A stretch of 16,549 nucleotides of DNA, from assembly GCA_947461185.1 (NCBI GenBank), contig CANHJY010000007.1, positions 1 through 16,549 on the forward strand. Direction: 5' to 3'. Position numbers and translations under genes: made by a program. The stretch is from Flavobacteriales bacterium (GTDB taxonomy: Bacteria > Bacteroidota > Bacteroidia > Flavobacteriales_D > Crocinitomicaceae). Below are positions 7,671 through 15,898 of this stretch, in pieces. The notes under the pieces were generated by a model. The model made no database searches. It had not been told where the DNA came from and was given only the letters and a program-made list of their open reading frames with translations. Every line of letters starts with the position of its first letter. The first letter of the stretch is position 1.

Positions 7671-8579
7671 ATGAATTGGAAGCTTATACTCTTAATAATT
7701 TTGATTAGCAGTAACAGCTATGAAATGCGGGCGCAAAAAATATTATCGAATGAAAAAATTGATCATAAGAAATTAGTTGTTAGCGCTTCCTCCATTGGCA
7801 TAGTTGGTTCTGGCAGTCTGATTGGCCTTTATCATGTTTGGTATAAAAAATCTGGGCTGGGTCAATTCCATACATTCAACGATTGCGGTAACTGGTTGCA
7901 AATGGACAAAGCCGGACATATGTATACTAGTTACATGATTAGTCAATTTACTGGTGACTTGTTCAAATGGAGTGGAATTTCACCAAAAAAAGCTTCAGTT
8001 ATAGGAGCCTCTTTAGGATTTGCCTATCAAACAACATTAGAAATATTCGATGGTCTTAGTCCGGATTGGGGTTTTTCTTTTTGTGATATAGGGGCAAATA
8101 CACTTGGGAGCATCCTATATCTTGGACAAGAATTATTTTTAGATGAACCACTTTTCAGATTAAAGTTTTCTTCACACTTAACTAATTATGCGCAATATAG
8201 GCCTGAAATATTAGGTAATAATTTCGCGGAAAGAATATTAAAAGATTATAATGGTCAAACCTATTGGTTGAGTTTTAGTCCCGGTCAATTTTTCAAACAA
8301 TCTAATTTTCCAAGTTGGTTATGTCTTTCTGTTGGATATAGTGCTGATCAGAAACTAAAGGCTGATAGCGATTATTTTTCAGTCAATCAGAATGGAAATA
8401 TTTACGAATTCAATGCGCAAAGAGAAATACTATTTTCTCTAGACATTGATTTATCTAAGTTACCTGTTAAATCTAAATGGGCAAAAGGTTTATTAAAGCA
8501 AATCAATTATTTAAAAATCCCTTTTCCAACCTTAATCTTCAGTGACAAAAAAATCACTTCTTCATTACTTTATTTTTAG
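7671..8579 (+). CDS. DUF2279 family (YfiM-like) exported or membrane protein
   Basis: This 302-residue protein is the only plus-strand gene in the window. The N-terminus (MNWKLILLIILISSNSYEMRAQ) is a signal peptide with likely cleavage near residue 20-22. A hydrophobic segment at about 36-55 (VVSASSIGIVGSGSLIGLYHV) follows. The DUF2279 signature is then seen: QMDKAGHMYTSY at 78-88, a glycine-rich helix (ASVIGASLGFAYQTTLEIFDG) and PDWGFSFCDIGANTLG at 131-146. The conserved D79, H83, E124 and D139 could line a site in or near the membrane, but I know of no assigned reaction. The C-terminal third (about 195-302) has alternating, aromatic-rich stretches that may be beta strands. Its 3' end overlaps the convergent YceI-fusion gene by 15 bp. 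The family call is good; the function is unknown. Confidence 0.8.
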   Translation: MNWKLILLIILISSNSYEMRAQKILSNEKIDHKKLVVSASSIGIVGSGSLIGLYHVWYKKSGLGQFHTFNDCGNWLQMDKAGHMYTSYMISQFTGDLFKWSGISPKKASVIGASLGFAYQTTLEIFDGLSPDWGFSFCDIGANTLGSILYLGQELFLDEPLFRLKFSSHLTNYAQYRPEILGNNFAERILKDYNGQTYWLSFSPGQFFKQSNFPSWLCLSVGYSADQKLKADSDYFSVNQNGNIYEFNAQREILFSLDIDLSKLPVKSKWAKGLLKQINYLKIPFPTLIFSDKKITSSLLYF

Positions 8580-10118
8580 CAGTTCAATTTTAAATTGAAA
8601 ATCTACTACATTTCCTTCCTTTGGATCGGGTTGCATTCCAAAAAGGGTTCTGTCGAGACTAGATTTACCTATTAAAACGGGTGTGCCATTTTCATTTTTA
8701 CCAATATATTTAACCTCAACTTCGAGCTCTTTTTTATTACCTAGCATTTCGAAATTACCGCTTAAGACATAATAATCATTGCGCTGATCCATTTTCTTAG
8801 ATTGATAATTCATTTTAGGAAATTTAGAACTATTGAAATAGGTGTCTTCCATAAGTGTTTCATCACGGTAGGAATTGAATGTTGTTAAATTTGAAACAGG
8901 GAGGTCAACTTTAAAACTCGAATTATCTATCGATTTGCGCAAATTCACTTTTCCGGAAAACGATTTGATAGCTCCTTTTGTTCGACCACCTTTCGGACCT
9001 AACTCAAAGGTTAATTCGGAAGTTGTTTGATCAATTTTATAATTCCCAATGATATCATTAATGCTCATGCCAGGAATATCAAAAGGATCTACATCTTTTT
9101 CATTTTTCACATCAGACTTAATTAAATTCTTTGGTAAGCTGATTGTTTGCTGGACTGATACAACATCTGATTTTAAATTTACAGCAGCTATAAGTCCGGT
9201 AGTTAAGGAAATCAATAATACCAATAAATTAATAAGCATTTCACCGATAAATAATTGGGCAGTTATGATCCCGAAAATAGAGGCCAAATAAGCATCAAAT
9301 CCTCCCAAATCTGTTTTTTGGGTTCCAAGCCATATTATTAAAAAGGTAAGAAAAGATTGGATGAGAATTAAAAAAAGATTGGGGACAATTTTACGCTTTT
9401 CAGAATTGTTAAACGCCTTAGAACTAAGGATAAAAAAGACGCCAAGTAAAAACCCAAACAATATTTTTCCGAGCGAAAAATCGACGGTTTCAATGTTTTG
9501 AAATTCAATGAAATAAGCTAATATGGAGTAGCCTAAAAGAAAAATAGGAAATTGAAAATTTCTATTATGAAATGCTGAAGCAATCCCACCTAAACCAACC
9601 AAAAAAACACCAAAAAAAGATGCGAAAAAACTACCAAGGTAAATCGCAATTGCAATAGTCAATGTATTAAGAGAAAGCTGAAAAGCGGCTTGATCAAAAT
9701 TAGGGTAAAACTTGTTTAGTATTTTGATCTTCAAAGAAGTCAGTAGATGGGTCGCAGCACCAAGAATTAGAAGAAACAAATGAATAAACCCTATATTAAA
9801 AGTATAATCTTGAATTGTTACACTGGAATCCCAATTAATTAAAATTGTGAGTCCGCAAAATAATAAAACTATTAATTCCTTAGTCGTTACTTTGATTTTT
9901 TTGAGCCCAGTTATAAGGAAAGAAACAAGCAGCAGCGAAGCAAATGAAATGAATAAATTTATTTTGTCATCTGAAGTTATTGCCAAACTAAAAAGGGTGG
10001 CAATGCCGATACCCAATAGAAAATATGAAGCATTAATTAGCCTTATTTTATTGAAATACAAAATTCCAAAAACAAAAAGTGTAAGCAACGCAAAACAAAG
10101 TGATAAATAATTCTCCAT
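8565..10118 (-). CDS. Polytopic membrane protein fused to a C-terminal YceI-like domain
   Basis: This 517-residue protein has two parts. Residues 1 to about 315 are very hydrophobic, with roughly 11-12 predicted membrane helices (for example about 4-22, 30-48, 53-70, 110-127, 167-182, 217-232, 246-264 and 294-313) and no catalytic motif that I recognise. After a charged linker (about 316-350), residues about 356-517 match the YceI lipocalin-like fold: GNYKIDQTTSELTFELG, IKSFSGKV, SSFKVDLPVSNLTTFN, RDETLMEDTYFNSSKFP and the end SSLDRTLFGMQPDP. YceI proteins bind polyisoprenoids or other amphiphiles and are usually stand-alone secreted proteins, so membrane tethering is unusual. If the helix count is even, the YceI domain is on the same side as the N-terminus; I cannot settle which. 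It stands alone, with a candidate promoter 12-21 bp upstream and a 15-bp tail overlap with the DUF2279 gene. Confidence 0.82.
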   Translation of the reverse strand: MENYLSLCFALLTLFVFGILYFNKIRLINASYFLLGIGIATLFSLAITSDDKINLFISFASLLLVSFLITGLKKIKVTTKELIVLLFCGLTILINWDSSVTIQDYTFNIGFIHLFLLILGAATHLLTSLKIKILNKFYPNFDQAAFQLSLNTLTIAIAIYLGSFFASFFGVFLVGLGGIASAFHNRNFQFPIFLLGYSILAYFIEFQNIETVDFSLGKILFGFLLGVFFILSSKAFNNSEKRKIVPNLFLILIQSFLTFLIIWLGTQKTDLGGFDAYLASIFGIITAQLFIGEMLINLLVLLISLTTGLIAAVNLKSDVVSVQQTISLPKNLIKSDVKNEKDVDPFDIPGMSINDIIGNYKIDQTTSELTFELGPKGGRTKGAIKSFSGKVNLRKSIDNSSFKVDLPVSNLTTFNSYRDETLMEDTYFNSSKFPKMNYQSKKMDQRNDYYVLSGNFEMLGNKKELEVEVKYIGKNENGTPVLIGKSSLDRTLFGMQPDPKEGNVVDFQFKIELLKIK

Positions 10119-10129
10119 TTGTAAATTTT

Positions 10130-10139
10130 CACAAATATA
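10130..10139 (-). promoter_or_regulatory. Candidate -7 promoter element for the YceI-fusion gene
   Basis: On the minus strand this reads TATATTTGTG, a perfect TAnnTTTG element, starting 12 bp before the ATG at 10118. It is identical over ten bases to the element before the PASTA gene. No clear TTG is seen at the -33 distance. It implies that the gene is transcribed separately from the sugar operon that ends 54 bp upstream. Confidence 0.4.
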
Positions 10140-10160
10140 TTGACTACCGTGGTATATAAT

Positions 10161-10182
10161 TTAAAAAATTCTTTAAAGAATT
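10161..10182 (-). terminator. Possible weak terminator / palindrome at the end of the sugar operon
   Basis: The 16-bp perfect palindrome AATTCTTTAAAGAATT at 10167-10182 spans the stop codon of the PHP phosphatase. On the minus strand it can fold as a 6-bp stem (AATTCT/AGAATT) with a TTAA loop followed by a T run, a layout like an intrinsic terminator. The stem has few G-C pairs, so it would be weak; a protein-binding palindrome or chance are alternatives. Confidence 0.3.
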
Positions 10183-10922
10183 GCGTTTTTAAAGTCTAGG
10201 CTATTTAACTTACAGAAATAATAATCATTAATGTGTGCCTCCAATAATGTCAAATGTTGTATACGGTGACAATCAGTCGCAACGAAATCAACTAAATTAC
10301 TCTCAATTAATTTCTCTGCCTGTTTTTTTACTGTTTGACCATAATGCCCGGTTAAGGAGTTTAAATTCATTTGAATATTTACGCCCAACTCCTTATATAA
10401 CTTAGCTTTATCAAGAAATTCGTTAAAATAAGTGTAGCGTTCAAAATGCGCTAGGACTGGTTTGTATCCTTTCATTTGCATTTCAAAAAACAAGACATTC
10501 TCATTACTTGGTTCTGAATGAAAGGAAAACTCAACGAGTGCATAATTATCAGAAAATGTTAGCACGTCTCCTTTCTGGACATTTTGGAAAAAGTTATCAT
10601 CAAAATAGTACTCAGCGGCGGCTTCAATTTCTATTTCCAATTGCAGGCGATCAAGTTCTTTTTTCAACGCATCTAAACCAGAAGTTATTGTTTGGCGATT
10701 ATTTGGATAAACCTCAGCCATAATATGAGGAGTAGTGATTAGCTTTTGATAACCTAAGGACTTCAATTTTTGAATTATAGCAATAGATTCATCAATAGAA
10801 CGGGCTCCATCATCGATTCCAGGAATGATATGACTATGCATATCTGTTCTTATTCTGCTAATATCGAACGATTCAGATAATTGATTCTTCTTTGAAGAGA
10901 AGACATTCCCCAACCAACCCAT
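10173..10922 (-). CDS. CpsB/YwqE-type PHP-domain tyrosine-protein phosphatase
   Basis: This 249-residue cytoplasmic metal-dependent phosphatase of the polymerase-and-histidinol-phosphatase fold belongs to the group that dephosphorylates polysaccharide co-polymerase tyrosine kinases (CpsD/Wzc type). The ATG at 10922 (MGWLGNVF) lies 4 bp after the dTDP-glucose dehydratase stop; the frame runs open to 10988 inside that gene, and I reject that longer start. The metal-ligand motifs are all visible: DMHSHIIPGIDDGA (HSH at 29-31), TTPHIM (H66), E104, HFERY at 159-163 and ATDCHR (D217, H219). It is the last gene of the sugar operon, a common place for such phosphatases in capsule and exopolysaccharide clusters, where they reset the tyrosine kinase cycle of chain-length control. 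The matching kinase is not in this window, so the substrate is inferred. Confidence 0.9.
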   Translation of the reverse strand: MGWLGNVFSSKKNQLSESFDISRIRTDMHSHIIPGIDDGARSIDESIAIIQKLKSLGYQKLITTPHIMAEVYPNNRQTITSGLDALKKELDRLQLEIEIEAAAEYYFDDNFFQNVQKGDVLTFSDNYALVEFSFHSEPSNENVLFFEMQMKGYKPVLAHFERYTYFNEFLDKAKLYKELGVNIQMNLNSLTGHYGQTVKKQAEKLIESNLVDFVATDCHRIQHLTLLEAHINDYYFCKLNSLDFKNAIL

Positions 10923-10926
10923 TAGT

Positions 10927-11982
10927 TTATTTGGTATTATACATTTTTTCGTAATAGGATTGATAGGCGCCTGAAGTAACCTTTTCAATCCAGGATTGAT
11001 TTTCTAGATACCATTTTACAGTCAAGGCTAATCCCTCCTCAAAAGTTACGGAAGGTTTCCATCCCAAATCATTAACCAATTTTGATGCATCAATGGCATA
11101 ACGATGATCATGTCCTTTTCTATCTTCGACAAAAACAATAAGTTTTTCGGACGTTCCTAATGGTCTTCCCAGCTCCCGATCCATCACTTCACATAAGTAT
11201 TTCACCAAATCGATGTTTGTCCATTCATTTAAACCACCGACGTTATACGAAGATCCAATATGTCCATCATGAAAGATGGCATCAATAGCGCTTACATGAT
11301 CCACAACCCATAGCCAATCCCTGATATTAGAACCATTACCATAAACTGGAAGTGGTTTGTGATTTAAAATATTATTAATCATTAAAGGAATTAGTTTCTC
11401 TGGAAAGTGGTGACTTCCATAATTGTTGGAACAATTGGAGATTTTAATTGGAAAACCATAGGTATGGTAAAAAGCACGAACGAAATGATCAGACGATGCC
11501 TTTGATGCGGAATATGGGCTTCTGGGATCGTAGGCAGTCGTTTCAAGAAAGAAGCCCTCTTCATTTAAACTTCCAAAGACCTCATCGGTTGAAACATGAT
11601 GAAAAACGTGGTTATTTCCTTGCCATTTTTCCTTACAAATCTGAAGTAAGTTTACGGTTCCGACGACATTTGTCATTACGAAATCCATTGGCCCCTCGAT
11701 TGAACGGTCTACATGGGATTCCGCAGCTAAGTGAATTACATCGGTAAATTCATATTTTTGAAAGGCCTCCAGAATATCATTTTTTTCTACGATATCGCCT
11801 TTAAAAAATTTATAGTTTAATGCTGTTTCAATATCTGAAAGATTCTCTAAATTACCTGCATAAGTCAATTTATCAAAATTGATTATTAGGTAATCAGGAT
11901 ACTTGTTTACGAAATGTCTTACTAAATGTGATCCTATAAAACCCGCGCCACCTGTTACAAGAATTTTTTTCTTAAAATGCAT
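10927..11982 (-). CDS. rfbB: dTDP-glucose 4,6-dehydratase
   Basis: This 351-residue extended-SDR enzyme (RfbB/RmlB) converts dTDP-glucose to dTDP-4-keto-6-deoxyglucose, the branch point to rhamnose, fucosamine-type and amino-deoxy sugars. NAD-binding GGAGFIGSH is at 11-19. The RmlB-specific FDKLTYAGNLENL is at 36-48, the STDEVFG motif at 131-137 supplies the T132-D133-E134 catalytic trio, and the SDR pair is Y157 and K161 in YSASKASSDH. The substrate half contains NNYGSHHFPEKLIPL and the late RDWLWVVDHV. The length matches the family. The ATG at 11982 is 12 bp after the TviB-like stop, and the PHP phosphatase starts 4 bp downstream, so it is in the operon. RmlA, RmlC and RmlD are not in the window, so which 6-deoxysugar is made is open. 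Family confidence is very high. Confidence 0.95.
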   Translation of the reverse strand: MHFKKKILVTGGAGFIGSHLVRHFVNKYPDYLIINFDKLTYAGNLENLSDIETALNYKFFKGDIVEKNDILEAFQKYEFTDVIHLAAESHVDRSIEGPMDFVMTNVVGTVNLLQICKEKWQGNNHVFHHVSTDEVFGSLNEEGFFLETTAYDPRSPYSASKASSDHFVRAFYHTYGFPIKISNCSNNYGSHHFPEKLIPLMINNILNHKPLPVYGNGSNIRDWLWVVDHVSAIDAIFHDGHIGSSYNVGGLNEWTNIDLVKYLCEVMDRELGRPLGTSEKLIVFVEDRKGHDHRYAIDASKLVNDLGWKPSVTFEEGLALTVKWYLENQSWIEKVTSGAYQSYYEKMYNTK

Positions 11983-11994
11983 CTTAAAATGGTT

Positions 11995-13299
11995 TTATAA
12001 TGACCAATATTCCAAATCTTTAAATTGGTTTTTAAAAATTCCTTTTACGTCAACAAAAACTCCTTTTTGGTCTTTAAGTAGCTGTTTAAAGTCATCTTCG
12101 TTTTTACTAATAAACTCTTTGTGATTAACTGCCACAATAATGGCATCATAATCATTACCTGTTTGAGTAACTAGACCAATTCCATATTCGTGAATCATTT
12201 CTTCTGAGGATGCATGAGGATCAATCACGTCGACGTGAACTTGAAAAGATTTCAATTCATTAACCACATCAATTACCTTAGAATTTCTGATATCACTAAC
12301 ATCTTCTTTAAAGGTTGCCCCCATAACGAGAACCTTGGCATCTTGAATATGTTTTCCTTGAGCAATAATTTTTTTTACGGTTTGTTTTCCAATGTAAAAA
12401 CCCATTGAATCATTAACATATCGTCCGCTAGTGATAACTTTTGAATGATATCCTGCTTGCTGTGCTTTATGCGTTAAATAATAAGGGTCAACACCGATAC
12501 AATGCCCTCCTACTAAACCTGGGGAAAATTTCAGAAAGTTCCATTTAGTCCCCGCAGCCTCAAGCACATCAAAGGTATTAATCTTCAATTTGTTGAATAT
12601 TATTGATAATTCATTGATAAGCGCAATATTAACATCCCTTTGGGTATTCTCGATAATTTTTGCAGCTTCCGCAACCTTGATACTTGCTGCTCTATGGACA
12701 CCAGCACTGACAACCAACTCGTATGTCTTTGCTATCTCATCCAAAGAAACTTCGCAACATCCGGATACAACCTTAACAACATTTTGTAGCGTATGTTCTT
12801 TATCTCCAGGATTAATTCTTTCAGGCGAATATCCTACTTTGAAATCATCCTTGAATTTTAATCCAGAAATTTCCTCCAAAACAGGAATGCAATCTTCTTC
12901 AGTACAACCTGGATAAACCGTTGATTCGAAAACTACATAATCTCCTTTTTTCAAAACCTTTCCAACAGTTTGACTTGCACTCAATAGCGGCTTCAAATTT
13001 GGCAAGTTTGCATCATCTATTGGGGTTGGTACCGCGACAACAAAGAAGTTGACATCTTTCAAATCGTCCAAAGAAGTTGTAAATGTGATGTCACAACCTA
13101 GGAAATCATTTGATTCCAATTCATTACTAGGATCAATACCTTTTTGCATTAACGCAACTCGGTCTGCATTAATATCAAAACCCACTACTTTAATTTTTCG
13201 TGCAAATTCCAAAGCAATAGGAAGCCCTACATAGCCTAGTCCAACAACGGCAAGTTTTGCCTCTTTGCTAAGCAATTGATTATAAATCGAGTTGTTCAT
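11995..13299 (-). CDS. TviB/WbpO/VipA-type UDP-N-acetylhexosamine 6-dehydrogenase
   Basis: This 434-residue cytoplasmic NAD-dependent enzyme oxidises C6 of UDP-GlcNAc (TviB, WbpA) or UDP-GalNAc (WbpO) to the uronate. I start it at the ATG at 13299 (MNNSIYNQLL); the frame is open to 13332 inside the upstream gene. The Rossmann motif VVGLGYVGLP lies at 18-27. The middle carries FESTVYPGCTEEDCIPVL and VGYSPERINPGDKEH, which closely resemble TviB as I recall it, then VAEAAKIIENTQRDVNIALI. The catalytic cysteine is C267 in GLVGGHCIGVDPYYL. The C-terminal domain has the FKEDVSDIRNSKV nucleotide-binding motif. It overlaps the WbpB-like gene by 20 bp. With WbpB and WbpD homologues as neighbours, UDP-GlcNAc to UDP-GlcNAcA is the likeliest reaction. 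C4 configuration cannot be decided by eye. Confidence 0.92.
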   Translation of the reverse strand: MNNSIYNQLLSKEAKLAVVGLGYVGLPIALEFARKIKVVGFDINADRVALMQKGIDPSNELESNDFLGCDITFTTSLDDLKDVNFFVVAVPTPIDDANLPNLKPLLSASQTVGKVLKKGDYVVFESTVYPGCTEEDCIPVLEEISGLKFKDDFKVGYSPERINPGDKEHTLQNVVKVVSGCCEVSLDEIAKTYELVVSAGVHRAASIKVAEAAKIIENTQRDVNIALINELSIIFNKLKINTFDVLEAAGTKWNFLKFSPGLVGGHCIGVDPYYLTHKAQQAGYHSKVITSGRYVNDSMGFYIGKQTVKKIIAQGKHIQDAKVLVMGATFKEDVSDIRNSKVIDVVNELKSFQVHVDVIDPHASSEEMIHEYGIGLVTQTGNDYDAIIVAVNHKEFISKNEDDFKQLLKDQKGVFVDVKGIFKNQFKDLEYWSL

Positions 13300-14314
13300 T
13301 TCTAACTTTATAGATTCGTTCAATAATTTCAACCACCTTTAAACCTTCTAAAGCATTGGTAGTTGGTGACGTTCGTCCTTTTAATGTATCAATTACATTT
13401 TTGATAACGTAATTATGATTGGCAGCAGATCCTTTGTATGCTCCATAGTCGTTTCCTGGATTTGTTGGAGCCAATTGAGGCATTTCATAATCTTGAATAT
13501 TACATATCTCAACCTCGTTCATGTATTGCCCTCCAATTTTCACACTTCCATTTTTACCGATAATTGTTAATGAGCTTTCGAGATTTTGATCAGCGACGGC
13601 TGTTGAATAGTTTATACAACCCATTCCTCCGTTATGAAAATCAAAACTTACGAAACCAGAATCCTCGAAATCAGTTGAATTTGCATGAGTGAAATCAGCA
13701 AATTTTCCTTGAATATTTTCAATATCACCGAACAACCAATACATGATATCAATAAAATGGGAGAACTGGGTGAACAAGGTGCCTCCATCTAAATCTTTCT
13801 TTCCTTTCCAGCTATCGGCTTTATAATATCGATCATCTCTATTCCAATAACAGTTTAATTGCACCATAAAGATTTCACCGAGCAATTTTTGGTCGATGAC
13901 GGATTTTATCCATTGTGAAGGTGGGGAGTATCTGTTTTGCATTACACAGAACACTTGTTTACTCACTTGCAAAGACTTGTAGATTATTTTCTCACAGCTG
14001 TCTTTTGTTAATCCCATAGGTTTTTCACAAACAACATGTTTCCCTGCCTCTAACGCAGCAATGCTTTGGGAGGCATGAAATCCATTAGGGGTACAAACAT
14101 TAACCACATCGAATGCTAAACCTGCTTCAAGTAACTCATCAAAGGAATTAAAGAACGGAACATTGAAATCTTCAGCCATGCATTCTTGAACCGATCTTAC
14201 ATCGATAAGTGCGACTAACTCACCTTCTTCATCTCGACGAATCATTTCGGCATGCCTTTTCCCAATGTGGCCGGCTCCTATAACTACGAATCTAACTTTA
14301 TCGCTCGAAATCAT
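13280..14314 (-). CDS. Gfo/Idh/MocA oxidoreductase, WbpB/WlbA-like UDP-GlcNAcA 3-dehydrogenase
   Basis: This 344-residue cytoplasmic NAD(H)-dependent enzyme belongs to the Gfo/Idh/MocA family. The Rossmann motif VIGAGHIGKRH is at 11-21, the hallmark CEKPMGL at 96-102 (catalytic lysine K98), and the substrate-site helix GGTLFTQFSHFIDIMYWLFG, with H186, at 177-196. In WbpB and WlbA this family oxidises the 3-OH of UDP-N-acetylglucosaminuronate to a 3-keto sugar, which WbpE then aminates. Immediately upstream is a WbpD-like acetyltransferase and downstream a UDP-HexNAc 6-dehydrogenase, precisely the enzymes that precede and follow in that pathway, so the WbpB-like role is well supported by context. 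The family by itself is too broad to prove it. The ATG at 14314 is 10 bp after the acetyltransferase stop, and the 3' end overlaps the next gene by 20 bp. Confidence 0.85.
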   Translation of the reverse strand: MISSDKVRFVVIGAGHIGKRHAEMIRRDEEGELVALIDVRSVQECMAEDFNVPFFNSFDELLEAGLAFDVVNVCTPNGFHASQSIAALEAGKHVVCEKPMGLTKDSCEKIIYKSLQVSKQVFCVMQNRYSPPSQWIKSVIDQKLLGEIFMVQLNCYWNRDDRYYKADSWKGKKDLDGGTLFTQFSHFIDIMYWLFGDIENIQGKFADFTHANSTDFEDSGFVSFDFHNGGMGCINYSTAVADQNLESSLTIIGKNGSVKIGGQYMNEVEICNIQDYEMPQLAPTNPGNDYGAYKGSAANHNYVIKNVIDTLKGRTSPTTNALEGLKVVEIIERIYKVRNEQLDL

Positions 14315-14324
14315 TTATTTTAAA

Positions 14325-14900
14325 TTAATCGGCTCTGTCAACAGCGCCATTTTCTAAAACATATTTTTGACTACTTTCTGGGCAAATAGCCTCAGCATCA
14401 GCATTAAATTCCAACCTGTGTCCAAATTCGCTAATCCAACCTATTTGTCTCGCTGGATTTCCAACTACCAAAGCGTAAGGTAGTACATTTTTGGTAACAA
14501 CGGCACCTGCTCCAATAAAAGCAAATTTACCAATATCGTGTCCACAGACAATGGTTGCATTCGCACCGATGCTCACTCCTTTACCAACATGTGTTTTTGA
14601 ATACTGATCTCTGCGATTGACTGCACTTCTGGGATTCGTAACATTAGTAAAAACCATTGAAGGTCCCAAAAACACATCATCATCACAAGTTACCCCAGTA
14701 TAAATGGACACATTATTCTGAACTTTAACGTTTTTACCTAAAATCACCTCAGGTGAAATCACAACATTTTGTCCAATATTGCAAGCTTCTCCAATTACAG
14801 CCTTCGGCATTATATGACTAAAATGCCAGATTTTTGTTCCTTTACCAATTTGACAGCCCTCATCTACGACGGCAGTTTCATGTGCGAAATAATCTTTCAC
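14325..14900 (-). CDS. WbpD/WlbB-like left-handed beta-helix N-acetyltransferase
   Basis: This 191-residue cytoplasmic acetyl-CoA-dependent transferase has a short N-terminal strand region, then hexapeptide repeats typical of a left-handed beta-helix trimer ([47 protein letters not shown]), the loop [13 protein letters not shown], and [23 protein letters not shown] near the C-terminus. Phrases and length match WbpD, which acetylates the 3-amino group of UDP-2-acetamido-3-amino-2,3-dideoxyglucuronate. The start codon is GTG at 14900, and the four bases GTGA are shared with the stop of the upstream UDP-glucuronate decarboxylase-like gene, which suggests coupled translation. The 3'-amino substrate must come from a WbpE-type aminotransferase that is not in the window. 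Other 3-N-acetyltransferases of similar shape act on dTDP-aminosugars, so the exact substrate rests on context. Confidence 0.88.
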   Translation of the reverse strand: MKDYFAHETAVVDEGCQIGKGTKIWHFSHIMPKAVIGEACNIGQNVVISPEVILGKNVKVQNNVSIYTGVTCDDDVFLGPSMVFTNVTNPRSAVNRRDQYSKTHVGKGVSIGANATIVCGHDIGKFAFIGAGAVVTKNVLPYALVVGNPARQIGWISEFGHRLEFNADAEAICPESSQKYVLENGAVDRAD

Positions 14901-15898
14901 CTTATTATATATTTATCAAAATCATTATGTTCTGTCTGCAACAATTCTTCCTCAGTTAAACTCTTAAAATAGTTGTAAGTTATTTTGAGTCCCTCTGCGC
15001 GATTCACTTTTGGTTGCCAATTTAATAGTTTTTTTGCCCGAGTAATATCTGGTTGACGTTGTTTGGGATCATCAATAGGCAGATCCTTGTAAACCACTTT
15101 TTGATTGGTTTGTGTTAATTTAATTATCTCTTCCGCAAAATCACTAATAGTTATTTCATCTGGATTACCAATATTGACTGGATAAACATAATCTGAATGT
15201 AAAAGCCTAACGATACCTTCAATTAAATCATCAACATAACAGAAAGAACGGGTTTGACTTCCATCACCAAAAATGGTTAAATCTTCACCTCTCAATGCTT
15301 GTCCAATAAAAGCAGGTAAAACACGGCCGTCATTCAGACGCATCCGAGGTCCATAGGTGTTAAAAATTCTAACTATTCTCGTCTCAATACCGTGAAAATT
15401 GTGGTACGCCATCGTAATGGCTTCTTGAAATCTTTTCGCTTCATCATAAACTCCTCTTGGCCCAACAGGATTTACATTTCCCCAATAATCTTCATTCTGC
15501 GGATGAACGGTTGGATCACCGTAAACTTCTGAAGTTGATGCAATAAGAACTTTAGCTCCTTTTGCTTTGGCTAATCCCAGACAGTTATGAATACCTAGAG
15601 ACCCCACTTTCAAGGTTTGAATAGGAATTTTTAAATAATCAATTGGACTTGCTGGAGATGCAAAATGAAGTATATAATCTAAATGACCGGATACATGAAT
15701 AAATTTCGAGACATCATGGTTATAAAATTCAAAGTTTTCATTTTTAAACAAATGCTCGATATTTTTTAATCTGCCTGTTATCAAATTATCCATTGCCACG
15801 ACTTTATATCCATCAGCAATGAAGCGATCGCATAAGTGTGACCCCAGGAATCCGGCTGCCCCAGTAATTAAAATTCTTTGTTTTAAACTAGTTTCCAT
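14897..15898 (-). CDS. uxs: UDP-glucuronate decarboxylase-like SDR enzyme (UDP-xylose synthase)
   Basis: This 333-residue extended-SDR enzyme is predicted to oxidise and decarboxylate UDP-glucuronate to UDP-xylose using bound NAD. I chose the ATG at 15898 ([16 protein letters not shown]); the open frame to 15991 would lie inside the upstream dehydrogenase gene. NAD-binding GAAGFLGSH is at 13-21. [11 protein letters not shown] and the STSEVYGDP motif (S123, E124) match the decarboxylase class, in which the ArnA-type Ser-Glu pair is catalytic, and the SDR pair is Y151 and K155 in [12 protein letters not shown]. The end has [17 protein letters not shown], with an arginine typical of decarboxylases. 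It overlaps the UDP-glucose dehydrogenase by 11 bp, which supplies its substrate, and shares GTGA with the acetyltransferase. A 4-epimerase is a less likely alternative. Confidence 0.9.
   Translation of the reverse strand: METSLKQRILITGAAGFLGSHLCDRFIADGYKVVAMDNLITGRLKNIEHLFKNENFEFYNHDVSKFIHVSGHLDYILHFASPASPIDYLKIPIQTLKVGSLGIHNCLGLAKAKGAKVLIASTSEVYGDPTVHPQNEDYWGNVNPVGPRGVYDEAKRFQEAITMAYHNFHGIETRIVRIFNTYGPRMRLNDGRVLPAFIGQALRGEDLTIFGDGSQTRSFCYVDDLIEGIVRLLHSDYVYPVNIGNPDEITISDFAEEIIKLTQTNQKVVYKDLPIDDPKQRQPDITRAKKLLNWQPKVNRAEGLKITYNYFKSLTEEELLQTEHNDFDKYIIR

Noticed and set aside
8583..8599. Palindrome TTCAATTT-T-AAATTGAA inside the 3' end of the YceI-fusion gene
   Set aside because: AT-only arms apart from one G-C pair, no T tract in the right place for the plus-strand gene, and encoded within conserved YceI residues; probably chance.
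10923..10988. Longer N-terminus for the PHP phosphatase
   Set aside because: It overlaps the end of rfbB by 62 bp and adds residues not typical of the family.
11448..11747. Plus-strand open frame of 99 codons opposite rfbB
   Set aside because: Antisense to conserved RmlB motifs, with no family resemblance.
12590..12916. Plus-strand open frame of 108 codons opposite the TviB-like gene
   Set aside because: It lies wholly antisense to a clear dehydrogenase, has low-complexity composition and shows no recognisable motif; a mirror of the real gene.
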